Source: Aeoliella straminimaris
GTDB taxonomy: Bacteria > Planctomycetota > Planctomycetia > Pirellulales > Lacipirellulaceae
Direction: 5' to 3'
Length of the DNA stretch: 64,000 nt
Assembly: GCF_024054565.1 (NCBI RefSeq)
Contig: NZ_JAMXLR010000077.1
Location: 1 to 64,000, forward strand
Shown here: positions 61,164 through 64,000 of the stretch, piece by piece
How the letters are laid out: each line of letters begins with the position of its first letter
Numbering within the stretch: the stretch's first letter is position 1
Notes under the pieces: generated by a model
The model's database searches: none
The model's input: only the letters and a program-made list of their open reading frames with translations
Told to the model about the DNA's origin: nothing
Translations under genes and position numbers: made by a program

Positions 61164-61184
61164 ATTAGCGCAGATTAGCGTTCC
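61164..61184. repeat. Repeat arm F (REP-like right arm) at the mobA stop
   Basis: ATTAGCGCAGATTAGCGTTC and the following C is the inverse of the block C arm with one mismatch. The mobA stop codon (61175-61177 in reverse) lies inside it, so the last residues of MobA (GER) are encoded by the repeat. Confidence 0.8.
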
Positions 61185-61789
61185 CCAATCTTCCCACCCG
61201 CTTCCACCAACGCCGCGTACTCCTCCGGCGTATTGCAATTCCGCAAACTCCACAGCTCAGGATCGACTTCCGCCAGCTCCTCGCGCGAAACGTACCGCGC
61301 GTTGAGTTCTGCCACCCAGTCGATCACACGGCGTTCGCCGCGGGCTAATCGCTCGTCGGCCAACTTCGCTACGCTTGGACGATAGACGGCCGTAAGTGGA
61401 TAAAGCTGGCCATCGAGCCGGGGCACCACCGCGTCTTGTTCTCCGAGCATGCTTGCCAGGAATGTCGGCAGCTCCGGCGCCACCAGCGGTGCGTCGCAGG
61501 TGGTGACGAACACGGCGTCGGCCGCGCTCGTCGTGGAGAGGCCGGTGGCTAGTCCTTCCAGCGGGCCGCAGTCGCTCGTGCGATCGAAGACAATGTTTAC
61601 TTCGGCGGGCAGCTCTGGCAGTGTTTGCCCCTGCGCGGCGACGCAGAGCATTCGTGCGGGCGGTATCGTCGCGCTCAACCGCTGCACTACACCGGTGAGC
61701 ATCGGCTGGCCGGCGAACTCGAGCGTCGCCTTGTCGCGGCCCATCCGCCGGCTGCCGCCCCCGCAGAGGATGATCGCCCACGGGTTCAT
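61175..61789 (-). CDS. mobA: Molybdenum cofactor guanylyltransferase
   Basis: The 204-residue protein starts at the ATG at 61789 after GGAGG. It has the nucleotidyltransferase signature WAIILCGGGSRRMGRDKATL, then RTSDCGPLEGLATGLSTTSA and AVFVTTCDAPLVAPELPTFL (the TCDAP Asp binds magnesium). It attaches GMP to molybdopterin to form the dinucleotide cofactor, needed for example by formate dehydrogenases. The start overlaps the stop of the upstream NPF-motif gene in an ATGA, implying translational coupling. It is placed among C1 genes, although bacterial FhcB itself needs no molybdopterin. Confidence 0.92.
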   Translation of the reverse strand: MNPWAIILCGGGSRRMGRDKATLEFAGQPMLTGVVQRLSATIPPARMLCVAAQGQTLPELPAEVNIVFDRTSDCGPLEGLATGLSTTSAADAVFVTTCDAPLVAPELPTFLASMLGEQDAVVPRLDGQLYPLTAVYRPSVAKLADERLARGERRVIDWVAELNARYVSREELAEVDPELWSLRNCNTPEEYAALVEAGGKIGER

Positions 61790-62151
61790 CGGTGGTCCTC
61801 CTTTGCGGGGCCGCGGCCGATGCGGGAGAAGAAGGCGAACAATAGCGCCGACCGGATGGCCCATAATCCGCAGACGATGGCGGTGATCACACCGAGCGCG
61901 GCGAGCGGGATGCCCAAGGCGTGAATTGCTACATGCATCCAACTCTCTTGCGCCCCCATGGCGAACCAGAGCAAGCCGGCGGCCACCAGAAAGGCCACCA
62001 CACCCGTGAGCGCTAGCACAGCGAAGCCAATGGCCTCGTGCTTGAGATCGCGCAGCCTGGGTCCCAGCTCGCGCGGCGGCGACTTGGCGTCGCCCGTCGA
62101 CACGGTCTGGGGCGACGCGAACGGGTTTGGGGACTCACGATCGGTGGGCAT
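61786..62151 (-). CDS. NPF-motif membrane protein coupled to mobA
   Basis: From the ATG at 62151 the protein is 121 residues: MPTDRESPNPFASPQTVSTG, then an amphipathic stretch and two or three helices (AIGFAVLALTGVVAFLVAAG, IPLAALGVITAIVCGLWAIR). The SPNPFASP motif links it to the other NPY proteins here. The 4-bp overlap with mobA shows they form one operon, but a role in cofactor synthesis is not implied. It is divergent from fhcC across an 80-bp gap containing a hairpin. Confidence 0.7.
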   Translation of the reverse strand: MPTDRESPNPFASPQTVSTGDAKSPPRELGPRLRDLKHEAIGFAVLALTGVVAFLVAAGLLWFAMGAQESWMHVAIHALGIPLAALGVITAIVCGLWAIRSALLFAFFSRIGRGPAKEDHR

Positions 62152-62174
62152 GTGCTTTATAGTAAACGATCGCA

Positions 62175-62196
62175 CCGGCGAGGCGTAGCTCGCCGG
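62175..62196. repeat. Compact GC hairpin in the divergent fhcC promoter region
   Basis: CCGGCGAG and CTCGCCGG pair perfectly around GCGTAG. The element lies 36 bp before the fhcC start and 24 bp before the divergent gene. It resembles dispersed CCGGCGAG hairpins, such as the one at 63160. It could also affect transcription in either direction. Confidence 0.65.
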
Positions 62197-62231
62197 CTAA
62201 TGTTCCGCGCACATTCGATCGTAACCTGCCG

Positions 62232-63044
62232 TTGACACTCACGCTTCGCCCACGATTGCTCGACCGATTGCCGGTGTCGCTCGCCGGGGTGACGCCCGCT
62301 GCGCTGGCGGGTAAATCGCTCAGGCAGATCGAGCAGACTCCCGTCTGGCAGGGCAATCGGCAACTGCCGCTGGCCGAGTTGTATGAAGTGTCCGGCTCGG
62401 CCGCTGATCTCCACTGGCGGCTCGAAGGCGACTTCTCGCGTGTGCACAATATTGCCAGCGCGATGAATGAGGGCGCGGTGCACGTCGCCGGCGACGTCGG
62501 TCGCCACGCTGGGCAGCAGATGCGGGGAGGCAAACTGACGGTGGAAGGCTCGGCCGGCGACTGGCTGGGCGCGGCCATGCGGGGTGGCAGCATCGACCTG
62601 CAGGGCGACACCGGCAACCACGTGGGCGGCGCGCTGGTGGCCGCCAAGGTGGGCATGCGGGGTGGGCGAATCCTGGTGCGCGGCAGCGTCGGCACCCACG
62701 CGGCCGAGCGAATGCGGCGCGGCTGGATTACCGTGCTCTCGGACTGCGGCGAGTGGGCCGGCCACCAGATGCGGGCGGGCACGCTGATGGTATTCGGCAG
62801 TTGCGGCCCAAGGCCCGGCGCGTCGATGCGCCGCGGCACGCTCGCACTTTTGGGCGGCGCGCCGGAGCTTTTGCCCACGTTCCGCTACGCGTGCGATTAC
62901 GCGCCTCAGGCACTCGCGCTAATGCTATGCGACTTGGCAGAGCAGGGGATCGATGCGGCGCAGAATGTCTCCTGCAACGTCGCGATTTACAACGGCGACT
63001 TACTCGAAGGCGGCCGCGGCGAAGTGTTGGTCGCGCGGGGCTAA
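62232..63044 (+). CDS. fhcC: Formylmethanofuran dehydrogenase subunit C-like protein
   Basis: The 270-residue protein is the bacterial FhcC scaffold subunit. It folds as a right-handed helix built from repeats with the pattern G.H.G..M.GG.: VGRHAGQQMRGGKLTVEGSA, LGAAMRGGSIDLQGDTGNHV, VGMRGGRILVRGSVGTHAAE, RPGASMRRGTLALLGG. In the complex it links FhcA to the formyltransferase FhcD. The predicted start is TTG at 62232; the preceding 80 bp has no better start in frame. FhcD is not found in the window. The gene is co-oriented with fhcA but separated from it by 4.5 kb. Confidence 0.9.
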   Translation: MTLTLRPRLLDRLPVSLAGVTPAALAGKSLRQIEQTPVWQGNRQLPLAELYEVSGSAADLHWRLEGDFSRVHNIASAMNEGAVHVAGDVGRHAGQQMRGGKLTVEGSAGDWLGAAMRGGSIDLQGDTGNHVGGALVAAKVGMRGGRILVRGSVGTHAAERMRRGWITVLSDCGEWAGHQMRAGTLMVFGSCGPRPGASMRRGTLALLGGAPELLPTFRYACDYAPQALALMLCDLAEQGIDAAQNVSCNVAIYNGDLLEGGRGEVLVARG

Positions 63045-63353
63045 GCGGTCATTGGGGGCTCGCCCCATTCGCGTGGTCATCGGGATGCGTATCATACCGC
63101 GGCCAGAGGGACTACGCGGTGGCGAGGGCGAGGCGCCCGCGAGAGAGTACAAATGGTTGTCGCCGGCTGGCGAGCGGTGCTAGCCAGCCGGCGATAACAC
63201 ATCGTGGCCAAGTGGTAAGCCGATGAAGCATTACCCCGAAATTCGACGGCGTCGTCAGTTATCAACCAAGTTTCAACGAATTCATGCCCGCCGGCGCTCG
63301 GTTGTTCCGATTGGCGAACTGGTACCATGCCGTCGTGCAGAGCGATACGGCCC
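63045..63353. other. Convergent intergenic region after fhcC
   Basis: No gene is supported here. It contains the strong hairpin at 63160-63194, which may stop transcription from either side. Confidence 0.5.
63160..63194. repeat. GC-rich inverted repeat between convergent genes
   Basis: TCGCCGGCTGGC (63160-63171) and GCCAGCCGGCGA (63183-63194) are perfect inverse copies with an 11-nt loop. There is no U-tract, so it looks more like a REP element than a classical terminator, although its position suits termination. Confidence 0.75.
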
Positions 63354-63689
63354 CTACGCCACGCGGTCGCTTTGCGACGGGGCGAAACAGGTGGCGGCCT
63401 CCACACCCGCAAATTGCCGATGGCCCCGGCGGCGGGTGCGGAGATGGAACTCCCGGGCGCGGCATGCCACACATGGCAGGTATACCCGCACACCGCAGGT
63501 GGGGCAGCGCGTCGCCCGCTGTGAGGGGGCGTGCTCGTCGCTGTCGCGGCTGAATAAACCACGCCGACCACTGGCGATGGCGTACACGCTGCTGTGGCTG
63601 ACGCCTACCCGCTGGGCGATCTGACGGCGGGTCAACTCGTTCCGCTCAAGCAATTCAACGATCTGTTGGACTTCCGACTGGCTAAGCAT
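63354..63689 (-). CDS. HTH protein with CxxC zinc-knuckle motifs
   Basis: The 111-residue protein starts at the ATG at 63689 after GAAGG: MLSQSEVQQIVELLERNELT. A helix-turn-helix follows (RRQIAQRVGVSHSSVYAIAS), then the basic loop GRRG. A probable zinc knuckle CPTCGVRVYLPCVACRAREF gives four cysteines. The C-terminal 40 residues are basic. It resembles resolvase/transposase-type or small regulator HTH domains and probably binds DNA. It follows a 47-residue acidic-protein gene by 52 bp on the same strand, likely one operon. Confidence 0.7.
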   Translation of the reverse strand: MLSQSEVQQIVELLERNELTRRQIAQRVGVSHSSVYAIASGRRGLFSRDSDEHAPSQRATRCPTCGVRVYLPCVACRAREFHLRTRRRGHRQFAGVEAATCFAPSQSDRVA

Positions 63690-63741
63690 GACCTTCGTGG
63701 GGGTTAGGGCAGGGGGGAACCAGGGCGACGCAGAGGGGAAA

Positions 63742-63885
63742 TCAGGCGTCCGCTTCGTCGACGATGTCGAACCAAAAATCCCCCTCCTCTGGTAGGGGTT
63801 CGTCCTCCCCTTCAGGCAGGAAGACCTCCCAGATTTCGTCCCCTGGTTCGCCCTGGCTGATAGTGTTCTTGTGTTCAGTATCCAT
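63742..63885 (-). CDS. 47-residue acidic microprotein upstream of the HTH gene
   Basis: The protein reads MDTEHKNTISQGEPGDEIWE, VFLPEGEDEPLPEEGDFWFD, IVDEADA. It is strongly acidic with conserved-looking Trp and Phe positions and no membrane helix. Acidic partners of small DNA-binding proteins often act as DNA mimics or inhibitors, and the adjacent HTH protein is basic, so a regulatory pair is conceivable. It is too short for a firm call. The coherent composition, and a faint recollection of similar planctomycete pairs, support it. Confidence 0.6.
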   Translation of the reverse strand: MDTEHKNTISQGEPGDEIWEVFLPEGEDEPLPEEGDFWFDIVDEADA

Positions 63886-63906
63886 GGCATGAAGGTAGCA
63901 CGAATG

Positions 63907-63945
63907 GTGTACAAAAACTACGCGCGACCGGAAAAATTTGTGTAC
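63907..63945. promoter_or_regulatory. Repeated GTGTAC sites upstream of the two-gene unit
   Basis: GTGTACAAAAA at 63907 and TTTGTGTACTTTTT with GTGTAC at 63940 lie 33 bp apart, about three helical turns, 22 to 60 bp upstream of the acidic microprotein start. A partial third GTGT follows at 63951. The spacing suits binding of the HTH protein as an autoregulator. This is inference from position and repetition only. Confidence 0.35.
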
Positions 63946-64000
63946 TTTTTGTGTCCCCCGATCCGAGGGGGAAAGGTGCCCGATCGCACGTTCTAACCCG

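Noticed and set aside
63092..63571. 159-codon minus-strand frame overlapping the HTH gene region
   Set aside because: It is out of frame with the HTH/zinc-knuckle protein, has no domain, and spans the intergenic hairpin.
1..64000. tRNA, rRNA, CRISPR or prophage genes
   Set aside because: I looked for TpsiC-arm motifs (GGTTCGAATCC type), rRNA core sequences, regularly spaced repeats and phage structural motifs and found none that held up.

Overview
The window comes from a planctomycete, most likely of the Pirellulales/Lacipirellulaceae type. This rests on gene content: DUF1559 pseudopilin-like and DUF1207 proteins, PEP-CTERM and LEPR-XLL-type exoproteins, a serine/threonine kinase beside its own ECF sigma factor, bacterial formylmethanofuran (fhc) genes, and many short membrane proteins beginning with an NPY/NPF motif. 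Genes are loosely packed, gaps are long, and the coding DNA is moderately GC-rich with several AT-richer islands. I saw no rRNA, tRNA, CRISPR array, intact insertion sequence or prophage.

Layout. 0-11 kb: a membrane/HEAT/CARDB protein, an IS4 transposase relic, surface proteins (DUF1207, DUF1559, PEP-CTERM), and the kinase-TPR and ECF sigma pair. 11-25 kb is accessory in character: a BNR-propeller protein, an FAD monooxygenase, a three-helix TrkA_C protein, a Tat-exported aldo/keto reductase, a B12-binding radical SAM protein, an alcohol dehydrogenase, a VOC protein, a decayed REP-associated transposase between inverted REP arms, and an AAA-kinase relic. 25-38 kb: a fused ADP-forming acyl-CoA synthetase/GNAT, a beta-helix protein, a methyltransferase, a dockerin-like PEP-CTERM protein, a 1000-residue TPR protein and an alpha-glucan phosphorylase. 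Three nearly identical terminator hairpins lie in this part.

38-45 kb: an RRM protein, a PH-domain protein, a GH32-like propeller enzyme, fhcB and a zinc ribbon-CPBP-TPR fusion. 45-56 kb: a large secreted alkaline phosphatase with repeat domains, secreted proteins of unknown function, and a pair of tiny paralogous membrane proteins that look leaderless. 56-63 kb: fhcA and fhcC frame a 4.5-kb island holding mobA, NPY/NPF membrane proteins, a DUF2262 lipoprotein and a duplicated 3' fragment of mobA. The right edge carries a two-gene unit, an acidic 47-residue protein and an HTH/zinc-knuckle protein.

The fhcA, fhcB and fhcC genes would act together in tetrahydromethanopterin-linked C1 oxidation, although they are dispersed here and fhcD is not in the window. 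The most unusual structure is at 57.7-61.2 kb. Two consecutive segments carrying small orphan genes are each bounded by inverted copies of a REP-like arm, while elsewhere in the window the same arm family forms ordinary compact hairpins, one of them acting as a terminator. Functional names rest on motif recognition by eye; no database search was run.
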